DNA from: Saposhnikovia divaricata
Lineage: Eukaryota > Streptophyta > Magnoliopsida > Apiales > Apiaceae
Direction: 5' to 3'
DNA: 64,000 bases
Assembly (NCBI GenBank): GCA_036435485.1
Contig: CM071598.1
Coordinates: forward strand, 40,438,501 to 40,502,500
Position numbers and translations under genes: made by a program. The notes beneath the pieces were generated by a model that saw only the letters and a program-made list of their open reading frames with translations, searched no databases and was not told where the DNA came from. Shown here one piece after another: positions 43,885-58,014 of the stretch (position 1 is the first letter of the stretch; each line of letters starts with the position of its first letter).

Positions 43885-45932
43885 TCTAATCTTAAATTTG
43901 AATATAAATTCACTAACTTCATGATAATAAAATTTGTGTGGTTACATATTTTAAATTTCCTCTTATGTTTTAATATTTTCAAGTTAAATATTATTAAATT
44001 TGTGTAACACTTTTTAAATGGATAAAAAATCGAAAAAAAATAAAAACCATTCCGAAAAAAATCACTGCAGACGGTTCAGTTACGATTAATAGCTAAAAAT
44101 CGAACGAACCGTCATGTACAATTTGAAAATGATTTCGGGTAAAAATCGAGCCCAATGACCCCTGCCTAGAATTGTTTGAGGTTGTTTTTCGAGCTACAGA
44201 TGTCGTGAAATAAAAATAATTATTTTTTAAAAAAAAAACTGAGGAGCGACTGGACAAAAATTGTGAGATGATACGGTTTAATTTTCATGATTTTATCCTT
44301 GCTGTGCTTCGTTCTTGCTCAACATACAGGTACATATGCCAATTTCGTCTCCGTTCTTGTTTGATTTCTTCTTCAGTTCATCGGGTTTCCCATTTTTTGA
44401 ATTTGCAGTTAATAATAAAGGATTTGACCGTATTAACTCAACTTAATTCAGTTCCAACTTCCACCTAGACGGAAATGAACTTGTACTCGATGTGTTTAAA
44501 CCAAAATCAACCAGTAATTCTCAATCTGGAAAGACAAGTTTTTTGCTTTAATTTGAGTCTTTATAGAAATCCAAATTTTACATGTCCAGCAAGTCAGGAA
44601 CAAAACAAAACCTGTTAGGTTCAACTCTTACCTGATACTAGTAATTTAATCTTGGACAGCTAGGTCTAGTTTAGTTTACAACCCTACTGGTCAAAATATG
44701 AATATAAAATCAATGATAAAATGTAAGTAAACACACTTTCTAGATAAGAAAAAGAACAGATGCATCAACCAGACCTGAAAAGTAAGCTAAAATGGTAGGT
44801 GTCTTTCAGTTTGCTTTAATGCTTTTTACAATCAAAGTAAAAAACTAAAGCTGTAACTAGCAGTACATTTTATGATGTTCCTAAACATTACCCTAGTTCA
44901 TACAGTATTTTGAAACACAGCAGTTTAAAAGAAGTGCACTAGATTTTTTCAAGATTTGGTTGCCATCATTCAGTGTGTGTACATTTATATGTATAACAGT
45001 CCAAGACATGTCCTTTTAATACAGAATGGTCCAATCAATGTGACCCCAGTTCATGTGAAGGACTAGAAGTTACTGCTTTTTTTTGCATAATTTGTACTAC
45101 TTGGTGTCTTTAATTTGAATGCAGCATGTGAATAGGTTTTTCCTTGTAAGCGGGTCACAATCATGAATCTAATGCAGTGGGGTTGGGTTGAGGTGTCCAT
45201 TTTTCTTGTTTTAGATGGAGATGAACTCTTTATTAACGTTGAACTCTAAGGACATTTACCTAGAATACATCCGTTCCTATAAATTTGAACAATAATTTTG
45301 TTAAACTAATCAAATTTCATAATTTACAGATACATTAGTATTTAGAGATCTTGAAACTGCATGATAACCGTTATAAAAATTAAGGGGTTTTTAGTAATAC
45401 TTAAAATTAGTTTTTTATTCCAAAATTATTTTAAAATTATTTTGCAAAATTACCGATTTTTGGAATATATTTTTTTTGTAAGAATACGATTTTCCGTTTT
45501 GCAACTGATATCAACCACAAATGCAACTTTAAAAATATAAAAACTGAAATACATTATTTCACAAATTGCACTGATTAAAACAAATGCAACCAAAATCAAC
45601 ATCAAATTCATCCAAAAATAATTTTAATTATTTTTTTCAAAAAGTAAAAATAAGTTCCATTTAGTTGATTTAGTTGCAACCATTATTTTTACAAATATTT
45701 TCAAAAAATAGTAAAATTGCAAATAAACTTTAAAAAATTATTATTTTTGATAATTTCTCAAAAAATAATATTTAATTATATTAACTATAGAAATTTTAAG
45801 ACTAAAATTTGGTTAATTGAATGGATTTAGTTTATTTAAATTACAACGGAGGAATTCATTTAATATTATCTTTTCGTCTACACTGTTTTGTTATTTTGTT
45901 CTTAATTTTTCTCTTTACGAAATTATCAATAA
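43885..45932. other. Anonymous interval, no gene recognised
   Basis: About 2 kb, AT-rich at both ends and slightly less so at 44260-45240. No convincing coding region, RNA gene or element end was found. The 66-codon frame at 44268 is not persuasive. Confidence 0.5.
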
Positions 45933-46367
45933 TGATACTCCTTAGGTTTTGATGATCACAAACAGTAAGCCATTTGGCTTATTAGTAGATATAAAACTAT
46001 GTACTAACTTGGTTTTGCAGGTTAATATAGCTTATTGATTGTATAATCAGTATGTCAGAAACAACAAGCCAAAGTTGGAATACAGTGACAGTTTGGCAAG
46101 CCATTTGCTCAGAGACAGATCACAATCAGCAAGCCAATTGACATCAGTCGAGAAAGTTTAAGAATGCGAAAATCATGGAGTTTTTATAGATAGACTTTTA
46201 AACAGCTGTAAGGGTAATTTAAATATGGAATACGTATTTATATATGTATGAGCTCATTATAAATTATATCTTTCCATTCAAATTAAATTTCCTAAATTAT
46301 AGGAGTTTGTTTTCAACAAAAACTTTTATCCTCTTTTATAAAACTTCTATACGTGTTTTATATACGT
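45933..46367 (+). repeat. Copia-D 5' LTR, left fragment
   Basis: It starts TGATACTCCTTAGGTTTTGA, the usual opening of SIRE-like LTRs. It is interrupted by the CACTA element at 46368 and resumes at 61148. The exact left edge is inferred, because the other LTR is outside the window. Confidence 0.7.
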
Positions 46368-46380
46368 CACTACAAGAAAA

Positions 46381-46875
46381 GCGCCTATCTGCGACCGCAT
46401 TTCAGCGACCGAATGCCGTAGCTACTGAACATCAGCGACCGAATCCGGTAGCGAAGGCTAGTCGCACAAAAACTGGTCGCTACTAGTCAATTTTGCGACG
46501 CATAATAGCGACCGCAGGTTTAGCGACCGCCTTTAGCGACGAGGCGGTCGCTAATCCTAGTCAGCTTTGATCTGCCACCAGTACACGTGGCCGCGACGAA
46601 GTCTGCTACGGTATTCGGTCGCTAATATTAGCGACCAACTTTAGCTACCGTTTGTTGTCGCTATTATTAGCGACCACTTTCTGCTACCAATCTTTGTCGC
46701 TATTGTTAGTGACCACTGTCAGCTACAGAAGTCTGTCGCTATTGTTAGCGACTAACATCAGCTACCGATTTCTGTCGCTAATTTCAGCCACCAAATACTG
46801 CTACGGCATTCGGTAGCCAACATTTGCAGAACATCAGCTACCGCTTGCGGTCGCAGATACATTATTTATAGTGTC
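46381..46875. repeat. CACTA left subterminal repeat region
   Basis: Many copies of GCGACC, its complement GGTCGC and the related TAGCTACCG occur in both orientations over ~500 bp. In En/Spm such arrays bind TNPA. Confidence 0.88.
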
Positions 46876-47088
46876 GCAGATACACCTGTTTTTGTCAATT
46901 TCCAAACAAATTGTAATAAATATAAATATTTGGCTAACCAACAAAATCCAAGTACTCAAATCGAATAAATTAAAAATGTTCACATCCTCCAAAATATCCA
47001 ACATTTTATCCTTAACAACCACAACCATATGTTCGAGTATCGTTCAAGTACGACATTACAATAAAAACACAAGTACTACGAAAATAAA
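46876..47088. other. CACTA sequence between subterminal repeats and TNPA-like stop
   Basis: AT-rich; probably the TNPA-like 3' untranslated region on the minus strand. Confidence 0.5.
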
Positions 47089-50000
47089 CTAAGGTCCTCC
47101 AGAGTCACCATCCCGGTCATGACGTGCATGATGTGATCCCTATAATTAACAAGACAATAAAACAGGTTACCTATACATGGTATACAATAACAACAAACTA
47201 AATAAGCAAATTCAAGAAAAGAATGCTGCATCTTAAATTAAAATGCACTATAGTTGTTGTCACTAAGTAAACACTAAACACCACAATTTGAAAAGTTAGA
47301 ATATATATAGTCTTAAAAATTATAACCCAATAAGCTTGTGGATTGTGCCTTATGATTAATATACTAGTCTGACAGGTACTAAACACATGAATAGCAGGTA
47401 ACACAATCTCTAATATTGACAATGGATCTCAAGTAGCTAAACAATATACCTGGCTACCATCACCTCGCTGCGAAGATGCTGCTGCCTCTGCCACGACACG
47501 AGCTAACTCGTGAGGACCCAAAGCCACAAGATGCCCAGCAAGTGTACGAAGAAGCTCACGATCTTGACATATAGCTCTTACATAGTCATCCAGACTATGA
47601 CTAGGTGGTTGACTCGACGGTTGTGACGACTGAGAGCTGCCCGAGCCACTAAATGACCCACTGAACGATGGTCACCGTCGTTGCCCCTGAGATTTAACAT
47701 AATTCTTCTTCACAACATAAGCTCTCTCCTATAACTCCTGATCAATGTGTGGACGCTCGGTGCCCTCAGGATAGCGCTCATCAAGTAAACGTCGATAATC
47801 ATCCTATCAAAATGGGAGAATAGTTAAAAATAAAGTCACATGGATCAAAAAGTTATTTTTTGAAACAATGTATTCTTGCAAAAGATGTAAAGTATAATTC
47901 AGTAAAATCATAGAGAATGATGTTGAACTTAATAAAAAAATGTCAAAGTTGTACCGCTATTTTCTGCGCTTCGGGGATACCATCACGAGTGGACACATAC
48001 ACCTCCAACCAGTCGATAGGAGTGCCCTCAGACTCAGACTCCTATAAAAAAAACATTACATCATTAGTTCCAGGTAAACATCATTAGTTTCAGCAATCTT
48101 TAGGGCATAGTTACACTTGCATACCGAGTCTGAAGTCAGAAACATTAGGCTTCTACTAACTGTTCTACACTTTTACTATTAGAATACTGGATTGACTCAA
48201 ACTTTAAGAGCCACATCCAACAGTAGAAATAGTAATATTTTATCTGAATAATACGTTTTCTGTTATACCCTTTCTTCTAGTTAATATAAAACAGAAAGCA
48301 ATTTGCATCAAGTACGTGGCAAATAATTCATGATCTCCAAGACTTACAATCAACAAACAATTCTGGTTTACATCAAACCGAACAAAACCAAAAAGTATTA
48401 GACAAGTCATAAACATCTGAAATTAGAAGCTATAGTATTTGTTTACTGTTCAAGTCTTTAAATTCAAAAGAAACTATAGGATTATAGGATTCAGGATTGA
48501 ACGAGAAGGTGCAACAGATTCATGATCCTAGAAATAACTTCAAAATTATTCATATGTACCTTATTAGTGATATGCTGCAGTTGAGATATACTGCCACCCT
48601 TGTAGGTACCTTTGGCCTTTCCATCAGGTGCTCCAGCGGATCGGTTACCAGCGACTATAGCGCGCTTCTTCACCCACTTTTCTTCTCTCTACTGGTCACA
48701 CATCTGACCCCATACATCGGTGCTGCACCACCAGGGGCTATACTCGTGCATGTACAACACTCCACTAGCTGGTTGATGGTCGATGCCAGCATTGTCAAGG
48801 GCTTTCTGGCGTTCTCTTGCAAGATTATCTTTTGTGCGATCAGCACACTTCTGCCAGAAAAGAGTAGATATCGCTGGACCATCTTCGTCCGCCCACCTAT
48901 AACGTTTCTGCATAAATAAACAATTAAAAAACTGATTATATAAAAATCATGCATTATAAATGATGCTACATCCCCTGCCTACTTTGGTGGTTGTTACATG
49001 TCATGTTAACAATAGAGTCTGGGATTATAACCAGTAGTCTTTTTATGCTCGGCCCCAAACGCTTTACAATATTATTGCAACTATGAATCTAGACACTCTC
49101 ATTCCATACAAGTCAGGTGATGCCGTGCCAGTAGCTAAACTCATAAATAGATACCTGGGATTTCCTGATGATTAATGATATTGTACAGATGTATTCTTTT
49201 AGTGGCATACGGTATACTTGGGATATGTTTCAGTTTCTTGTAATGTATACCTCTGTACTAAATTAAACTATCAACTTTCATACTTGCATTACAGTGTCAA
49301 GTATGAAATACGCTTACCTAATTTTTCTGAATTATTTGTGCAATTTTTACCTATTTAGCAAAAAAAAAAAAAAACCTTGCAGAACTAGACTCTGACATGA
49401 TTTTTAGTAGAACTTAAGTAGCGGTTCAACTTCTTTTTAGTTGAAGGTGAGGGTTTTTGTATTATTTTTGTCTTGTGTTGTGTTTATATTCTTTTCCATT
49501 TATAGCTCATAATTATAACTATCGGATCAGGTATTAAAATTTGTGAGAAAATAGTTTATATCAGCTACAACCTGCAGCTTAAAAGGACCCTAATTGATAA
49601 ATTTATAACAAACCCTAAACTATAATAACTAAAATTTAATAGCAAAAATTATTGAATTTAATTTATAATTACTCTTATTCATAAGTATGTAAATGAGAAA
49701 GAAACATCACAGGACAAGAAGTTTAAGTCTTATGAAGCAAACTCTTGTAACAAAAGTTGATATAATGGTCAATCAGAGACAAAGGAAGAGAATCTGTTAA
49801 CAGTTCCTTTAAAATTTCCAGACATACTGATGAAATAAAGAGTAACTACACTAGCAAAACTCACAAGCATCCAATAATAGATGACAAACATTACCAGACC
49901 ACACTAAGAATGATATAAAAATTGAAATATAAAAATGTCAATTAACTTGGCTACAACTCTTTTATGCCTTTCTTTTTACTTAAAGGGATTCACATGTAAT

Positions 50001-50637
50001 GCATCGTTTAGCTTATGTCAATATAATTCGAAGCATTGCATGTGTTAAAACATTTTACTTTACTTCAAGTCTTCAACTAAATATTTTTAATAGTGTTTGG
50101 CAGAGGATGGAAAACGAGAATTTGGAAAAGTATGCATCAGAACTAAATGGATAAAGACAACCAGAACTTCCTTAGTATCTCCATAAAATTGAAATAGTAG
50201 GAGCTAGCAGGATAAGGAAAGTTTGTAGTGATAGCTAATCTTGAAGCACATAAACCAAAACCAAGAGTGTAAACATTCTGAACTTAAAAAAATACCGTAA
50301 ATTCAGCCCATACAGCATCCTTGTGGGCAGCAGGAGTGCTAACCCACGTAATCGCAGGAGTAGGCCAATTTTGAAGGCACAACTGAGAGATGCATTTTAC
50401 TATTTTAGGATCTGTAAAATCACTGCAATATACAACATTCGCACATTAAAGATGTAGATAATCTATAATTTTTGAAACAGAATCCAAAATGCTTGCAAGA
50501 ATAGATACGTACGTGGTATTAGGCCCATGACGAATCTGAATAAGGGTCCGCTCGTCTGGGTTAGTAGGAGGCCTTGGGATGTTATTGGGCCCCCTACCCA
50601 GGCCCCGCTTTCTCGCTACTCTTGCTTCAGAAGCCAT
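47089..50637 (-). pseudogene. TNPA-like CACTA transposase (Transposase_24 type)
   Basis: Inferred exons with GT/AG borders: 50513-50637 (ATG at 50637), 50296-50422, 48560-48907, 47955-48041, 47450-47803 and 47089-47139 (stop TAG). Exon 3 has KRYRWADEDGPAISTLFWQK and WCSTDVWGQMCDQ; its end shows GSAGAPDGKAKGTYKGGSIS-type residues. Exon 4 reads PIDWLEVYVSTRDG. Exon 5 has DDYRRLLDERYPEGTERPH and a Ser/Gln-rich tail. These are hallmarks of the plant Ptta/En/Spm transposase family that binds subterminal repeats. Exon 5 contains a TAG (near 47735) and a TGA (near 47672), so it is probably a pseudogene. The upstream gene is TNPD-like. Confidence 0.82.
48908..50295 (-). other. TNPA-like intron 2 (1.4 kb)
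   Basis: AT-rich with no separate gene or element recognised. It is bounded by GT at 50294-50295 and AG at 48908-48909. Confidence 0.6.
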
Positions 50638-51032
50638 CTATACATATATATAAATGAGGAGTTAGGACATAAGAACACAGGACAAAATAGAAAGCCATCT
50701 AAATACATCAAAAAGGCATCTAAACAGAAAATACAAGATCATATAATTTTTATCTGGTTCTGGACAGGATCTTGACCTGTCAGAAAATATATGTCTCAAC
50801 AAGCTTAAATTATATGTATAACCCCTAACATAGAAACAAGTCAGAAAATATCTTGACCTACAAATGATACTGCATGCAAACATTATATTGAAATAGAAAA
50901 TTTTGCATTACTAATCAATGGTCAGATAGTTTCATTTAATAGATCAACAATGCTTTCAAATCTCTAAATAATAAACTATTAATGTATTGCAGATTCATAA
51001 ACAACCCCTAACATAGAAACAAGTCAGAATGT

Positions 51033-51980
51033 TTAAGTGTTGCTGTCCGAGTCAGAACCAGCTTCTCTTGCAGATTCATAACCATCATCTTCCTCTTTTT
51101 CCGACTTGGTATCAGTGTCGGTCAATAACTCTTCCTCATTGTCCGACACAAGTAATATCTCAGGATCTACTTCTTGTGGATCATCTGCACCATCTAACCG
51201 AATTATTTCACTGTCATCAACATTTATTACAGTTGGTCTATGAAGCATTCGCTCTTGGTAAATTTCCCCATCAACTACTTCTTCACATCTGCGTGCAGGA
51301 GTATGAATTACAACTTGCCAGTCAGCAGGTGGCCTATCCCTTTTTTTACCAGGACACGGAGTGTAGTATACTTGTGTTGTTTGAGTAGGTAATTTTTCAC
51401 TGTCGGGCAACATACTCTTAATGGCCTTCAACATAGACTCAAAACACTCATGGCTCATGTTGTGATCAGCCTTGATGTTAAGTAATGTCGCCACTGCAGA
51501 TAATTTACTTTGTTTGGCGCAACCATCCCATAATGGCTCGCTACCTTCATCTAATAATTAAAAAAAGTCTTTTGCATCAGCATTCATAGGTTGCTCCCTG
51601 GCTTGGTCCCAATCAAAATCTGGCCCTGCAAAATCACGAACCATCTCATTCATACGATATGTACCACTTCCCGGATTGTTTACTGTGGTCTCACCACCTC
51701 TTTTTTGCCCATGTGCCCACCAATATTCTACATAATTCCTCATGAAACCGATAACAAGTAAATGGTAGTTTACCACGTCTCTCTCCAGATAATTTACATT
51801 TTTACACTTCCAACATGGACACCGTATCTGGTTATTACCATTCACACATCTCACACATTTCGGGTGGTTATACGCATAATCCAAGAATGCTTGACAACCA
51901 TCTCTAAATTCAACAGTAGCACCTATCTCAGTGCTTGACTTTCGTCGTGCCATCCAACTACGGTCCACTAAGAAATTCAT
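51033..51980 (-). pseudogene. TNPD-like CACTA transposase, internally deleted
   Basis: The N-terminus at 51980 (MNFLVDRSWMARRKS...) is the Transpos_assoc domain (PF13963 type): WMARR near 9, FLDYAYNHP near 32, CPCWKCKNV near 54 and YEYWWAHG-like near 90. After an in-frame TAA (51558-51560) the frame continues with LWDGCAKQSKLSAVATLLNIK and then passes, near TQTTQVYYTP (about 51370), straight to an acidic C-terminal tail. The ~400-500 residue tnp2/Transposase_21 core with the DDE residues is absent. Without it the protein cannot cut DNA. It lies upstream of the TNPA-like gene in the same orientation. Confidence 0.82.
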
Positions 51981-53726
51981 GTTACCGCGGTACCTAATTT
52001 TACAAATAAACGTAAATGTCTTTCTACAGGTAAATAAACTTATCCAATGGATCCTTTTTCGATTTATTTTACTCTTTTTAATCCTGTAGTTATATCTACT
52101 CTTATTTAAAAATCACTGAACACATCCTATATTTATGCTTCTATTTTACTTTTAGTAAGTTAAATACATTAATGGGTCATTTGTTAAATCTGAACAGTTT
52201 CTGAATGACTAAAATTTCTGGATGATCTGGACGAGAGCCTAATCTGAATTTCTGAATGAATGATGTTGTTTGTTAATAATTTATCCAAATTATCTGGATG
52301 ATGACACTTTCCTATAAAGATTAATTCTGCAATATAAAGTAATAAGAAATTATTCTTTATTCATCCATATTAAAGTAATATCATTTAGAAATATTAGGAG
52401 ACACATACTTTTAATGTTTATACTAGAGAAGCAGTTTATAATTTTTTAACATATAAGAATCATAAGAAAATAGTTAAAAAGTAGTCTGCTATAATAACAC
52501 TTCTGGTCATATGGTTTATAGTAAGCAAAACTGGGATCATTAGACAGGGAATGGGAAAAACATAAGACATTATTTAAAATAAACGTGAGTTCTGGAGCAA
52601 TGTAATTCCTAAACCTCCTAAAATGCTAATATGTCTTCGTACAAGTTTCTAGCTAAATATGGGCTCCTATAAAATATGCAAGTATTACAAGTTTCTACCA
52701 ACTTCTTTCGTCACATGCACGCACATAGAATAGGGTCTATAACTTATAACTGTAAGTAGTTAGCTAGTGCACTAGCGTTTTCCCTTTCATACAGAAAGGA
52801 TCTGTCTACTAAAATAGATGATACATTATAAACCATTTCTACTTTAACTGTACAGTTAAAGAGGTTTGATTGTTATTCTATTTTTAGTACTATAGATGAT
52901 GCTTAGATCCTCCTTATGTGTTGTTGCACATTCATCCTTCTTTTAAGTTATTCTCACTATTATCCTGTTCTTTAAGTTTATTAGAAATTAGAATATGCCT
53001 CCAAATTCACAAGTCTACAATTGAATTCCAAAACAGAGGAATGTATTTTTATAAGTCTATAGGAATTAGTCCTGATCGAAATAAAAAGAAGCAAAATTCA
53101 TAAGTCTGATTCAGTCATCGACTCCAAATTTAATTCGGAAGCTTGATTCACATCAACTACAAATTGTTTTAATTACAAACTCTACAAGTTAAGGTATAAA
53201 TCTTTGGTTATAATAGTATTACTAACTAGCAGTATATCTTGCCTATCACAAATTTGCAAATACCAGTTACAAACATTATATTTTCTAGATTGTTTGAATA
53301 CACTATATATAAATGTTCCCAAACTAATTACTCACTTGTATTATTAGCTTTTTGTTTAACCACATATGCAAACGTAAATGATATACTAGGACCAATAAGC
53401 AAAACAGATGTCAAAGTAAATATGTAGAAAATTTTCACTCTGGACATCTAACATAACATACTGGAGGCAATATCATAAGTTAATTAATTGAGGGATATAA
53501 TCAATCAAAACAAAAACAACACAGATTAACATGCATCCAGCGAGTTCTTGAGTTCTTTTCTTTTCACTGTGTAGAATAAATATTGTTTTAAACACATGTG
53601 TGGTTATTTTAAACACTCATAATCGAAGCTTTATACATAGGACACAAAAACCAAAATCCAAGAGGGTTAAAATCCAATAACATCAATAGACACAATCCAA
53701 TAATCAAATTAAACACAAATACACAA
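51981..53726 (-). other. CACTA sequence upstream of the TNPD-like ATG
   Basis: AT-rich, no coding region; probably 5' untranslated or intronic sequence of the transposase transcription unit, which is interrupted at 53731 by Copia-C. Confidence 0.5.
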
Positions 53727-53731
53727 CATAT
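53727..53731. repeat. Copia-C target-site duplication, left (CATAT)
   Basis: Identical CATAT lies at 59121-59125, directly after the right LTR. Confidence 0.93.
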
Positions 53732-54230
53732 TGTTTGAATATTTTGAATAAAATTTAATTGCTTTCAAATTATTTTGGTTTTGTAACTTATTTGTATTAA
53801 TTTGTGTAACTCCTAAAATAATGAGCTAATATTTATTTGTTCATTATTTTGTAGGTTACAAATTAATTAGCTTGTAAGTTACATTTTGTTTCCCCTATAA
53901 AATGAGTCTTTTGCATCACTGTTTGTTAAACAAAAAAGAATACACAAGCTTCCATTGTTTTCTTGCATTCATATTAGAACTCTAGGTTTCGTTTCTGTGA
54001 GATAGCTGCGGTATTTGTTCGGTTCGTAGAAGGCGGGTTTATTCAGTGCTTGAAACCACCTTTGTTCGTTGTATCCTGGGAGACGGAAGCCAACACACCT
54101 TCAAGCACCACACGGAAGGGGCTTATCTGTTTTAAGGATAGCGTGGTTTTCACGTGTCTCGAACATATTTTCGGTACTTTTATTCTTGTAATCTTGATTT
54201 CAGGTAAATTCTTGGACTATACTTCCTACA
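53732..54230 (+). repeat. Copia-C 5' LTR
   Basis: Begins TGTTTGAATATTTTGAATAA and ends ACTTCCTACA; TATAAAA at 53896-53902. The open frame at 54050 occurs in both LTRs and is not a gene. Confidence 0.92.
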
Positions 54231-57200
54231 AGCTTAAAACAGATAAGTAATTCATATGAATTGGTTTAGCCGATAAATTAATTTGTTTGGTTTGTTTTTA
54301 CGGGAGTATAGTGAGTTTATCTCTTTCTGTTACTATTTTGAATTAGTAACATTTGCATGTTTTCCTCAACCTGGTTAGACATTCACTCGTTGGTAATTTA
54401 GCTATATGTCGTAGCTTATATTATTTTTGTGTTTTGCATGCTCAGTTGTAATAGATACTGTATATCAAGCTTTAAATTAGTTAGTAATGATTTTGGTGTA
54501 TTTGTCACTGAGACAGATGCATATGATGTGACTATGAGTACTTGACTTTGACATGTTTTTTTTAACCCCCTGATATCAATCGTATTACCACTGCATGATT
54601 TTCTCTCTTCATGTGTTATTTGGTGGCTAATATTTTTTTTTTATTTCCAACTACTTTATTGTATGTTACTTCTAATGTTATATTAGATTTAGCGGGAACC
54701 AATTGTCTCGGTTTTCATCAATGCTTACTTCTTGATGTTATTTTGATTTTTACAACAATAACATGAGTTGATTAGCTTAAATATGGTTTTGTGTTTCACT
54801 CATTCCGTGATAGCTGTATAACTCTGGGTGTTTCACTGTAAAAAAAAAAAATTGTTTATTTTTTTTTCCCAGGATGATTAATGGTCACTCAGATTTCTTT
54901 TTAATTGTTATGATTTAAGTACTGCTAGCTGCTTCTGCCATGCGTATATAAAAAGGAAAAGAAAAAAAAGAAAGAAAAAAGGAAAAAAAGGACATTTTTG
55001 TACTCATGTAACGGAAGGTGTTAATGTGTTTTATGACATTAATATCCAATAGCTATTAATGTGCTAAAGCAAACTCATTAAAATATTTAATTTCCTTTGT
55101 TTTAATGTCAAAACAGGAGATATTGTGTGTATGTCAAAACATGAGAGATTATGTGTAATATAGTCCTATTAATAATTTGCATTGGCCGAGTTGTGTTATA
55201 AATTGTTTGACATAATTTTATTTTTTGTTTTGTATTTATATGAGAAGAGCCTAGTTGTGAGTTTCGAAAGGGAGATAATAATGTGGTTTTTTTTAACCAT
55301 ATTTTAGTGTGTGGTTTATTATGTTTGTGCAATGATAATGTGGTTTATCGACAAGGACCCCTTGCTAGTAAGCGGAAATTACATGAGATTCAAATCTATT
55401 AATTTATAATGCTTACTATTAAATATTTGTAGTAGTGCCTGCTATAAATAACAATTAAATTTGATGCTAGCCTTGATCGATTTATGTCTCGTATAATGAG
55501 TAAAGATTTTCAAAGGGGAAAAGTGGTATTTTTTTTCCCGGTAACGGACTTGTGATATTGGATAATTAATGTTAGTTTTGATATTTGGCTTTTGCTTTGC
55601 CATTATCGTGCTTGCGATATTATCATTTCTGCTCCTGGTTGCTATATAGTTGATTGATGATTTGTGTATATATACCTTGAGCTGAAGTAAATTGTTATCT
55701 AATTTTATTGTTTATTTATTTAACTTTGTCGAGTTATTTAAATGTCTTGTTAATATTAGGATTGTGCTGGATATTAATGAATGACATTTTTAACTCGTCG
55801 TGAAAGTGTACCAAGATATGTAGAGTTAAATAATTATGGTTATTAATTATTTAAATCATAGTAACGGTTGTGAAAATTAAGTGATGATTTTTAATTGCAA
55901 AAATTATTAGCTTAATTATATTTTTAATCATTTATTGATTGTTTGCGAGGAAATATTTCTAGAAGGATCAATCTTGGTTGAATGGTTCTAGACGTTAAAA
56001 ACCTAACAAATCTTGTACTTTATGGAGTACGGGTTGTGGGTCGGCATGAAATTTATATTTTTCCGACTAGATTCATTACTCCGGAAAAATTATTATATCT
56101 CATGTTGGTGTCGGTCTGTTGAGACAGTGACACACGATCCTATTATGGTGATCCGTGTGATACCTAATACGGCATTTCGGTCAGCTCTGTATGCTGAAAT
56201 TTGGAGAAATCCAGAATGTTGTCAACCCTAACACATCAGTTGATCAATGATCACTGAATGGGTGTTTATTGGAAGTTTATGTTCTTCCTCGGATCTCTTC
56301 TGGTTGTATCAGTTGATGAGCCAGAAAATTAGGTTCTCTTGTGAACCAAATTAGGGAAAAAAAATTCAATGATTGAATTTTTCAAGAATAGAAAAGTTCT
56401 TTGAACATGATATTAAAATCCGAGAGGTTTTTAATGAACGATGTGAAACCTGCTCTAGTGAGAGGTTATAACAACTTGTATGATTACTTTATAGTGATAC
56501 ATTGATTACATGTACTCGTTAAAGAGTATAAAATGAAGCATTATAGAAAAGAAATACTCTATAAGCTTGAGGTTGACAACCAACTTAATATAGAAAATTA
56601 AGATGGTAATTATAGTAATTTTGGTGGTGAATGTTCACTGGGTAAATTTTGTGAGGACATTGCACTTTACTCGCATTAGATGAATGGAGTAGTCTTTCTT
56701 ATGAGAGAAAAGAATTGGTTCCTATTAGTTATGGAATGCATTTTGACATTCTTAGAAATATTCGAAATGTGGGGGTATCTTGAAGATGTCATGATACCAA
56801 TACCTATTAAGGTATAAAGGGATCCAAAATCAGTTGAGGTATTTGGGATGGATATATAGACAACGTTTGAGTCTAATGATATCTTGTAGCATGCAGATGG
56901 ATCTAATTTGTGAGATCATTAAAATGCAATTACGGAATCTAGGAATGCTTCTTTGATGAGCTAGTAGTTCCTTGTAAATCTGTAATTAAAATTTGTCCGA
57001 ATAAACTTATGTGTTATTGGATGAAATGCGGTTGAACCTAGAAAGAGCAAAAGACTTGGAAAAATTTCTAAGTCCAAAATTGTTTGAAAATTCGCTTAAA
57101 GGTAAAATCCAAAAGTTTGGGAGAAGCTATGTGAATTCTCTGATGATCCTATGAGAAACTGGATGGCAACAGAGAAATTGATTAGAATCATGTGTTTCTA

Positions 57201-57819
57201 TGAGAGAAGTGATTTTATGTGATAGAATCGTGTTTAATAAATATATGGATGGATCTTCGTGCGAGATAGATGCCATTTGGGCCCAAACGAATTTTCAAAT
57301 TAGAAAATAAATATATGGGTTAAAGAAAAGTAAAAGGTGAGACTGATAATTAAAAGATTACAGTCAAAAGTGAAGACCTAAATTACATTATAATATATTC
57401 TTGAGTTATAAGAATATGGTTCATCAAGATGATACTTAAATTATCGGCATATTGCGAAATTTAAAGTACATCAATGAACATTGTGGCAATTTTCTAAATG
57501 AAGAATTGAAGGAAATCTATGTAAGATAACCTTAGGGTTTCTTTGATAAGGCAATAGTAGAAAGACTGACATAAATGCGAAAATTGGCATATAAAATCCT
57601 GATATTGTTGCGAAATGCAATGATTTCAAAATAAATAATAGTTGCCATTTTGAGGACGCTCAAATTTGGTAGTTAGGTGAATGAGTATTATCAGTTTAGG
57701 GACGCTTAATCTTGATAATATGACAAATTGATGTTACTAATCTTTGGGACACTAAAAATTGGTAATGACAATAACGAATTGAAGCCTTAGTTGATGACTG
57801 GTAATGTGATTACCAAAAT
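54231..57819 (+). other. Copia-C interior, unreadable
   Basis: AT-rich with many stops in all frames. 56380-57790 has scattered fragments that look like heavily mutated gag-pol. The purine run at 54952-54990 (GGAAAAGAAAAAAAAGAAAG type) is low complexity. No intact domain is found. Confidence 0.5.
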
Positions 57820-58014
57820 GTGACATATGCCAAAGTGAAGATGCACGAGTATAGTGAAAATGATTGTAATGGAATGTCGAAACATCTTTGTCATCGACAC
57901 AATTCCGTTAGACAACTACTCTCAACTGGAGTTATCAATATTGATCATATTAGGTCAAAAGATAACACTGCGGATCCGCTAACCAAAGGGTTAACAAGAG
58001 AGTTAGTTGAGTAA
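57820..58014 (+). pseudogene. Copia-C RNase H C-terminal fragment
   Basis: 64 codons to a stop. SKHLCHRHNSVRQLLSTGVI and SKDNTADPLTKGLTRELV match the end of copia RNase H, just before the 3' untranslated region and PPT. The remaining RNase H and RT upstream cannot be read. Confidence 0.82.
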
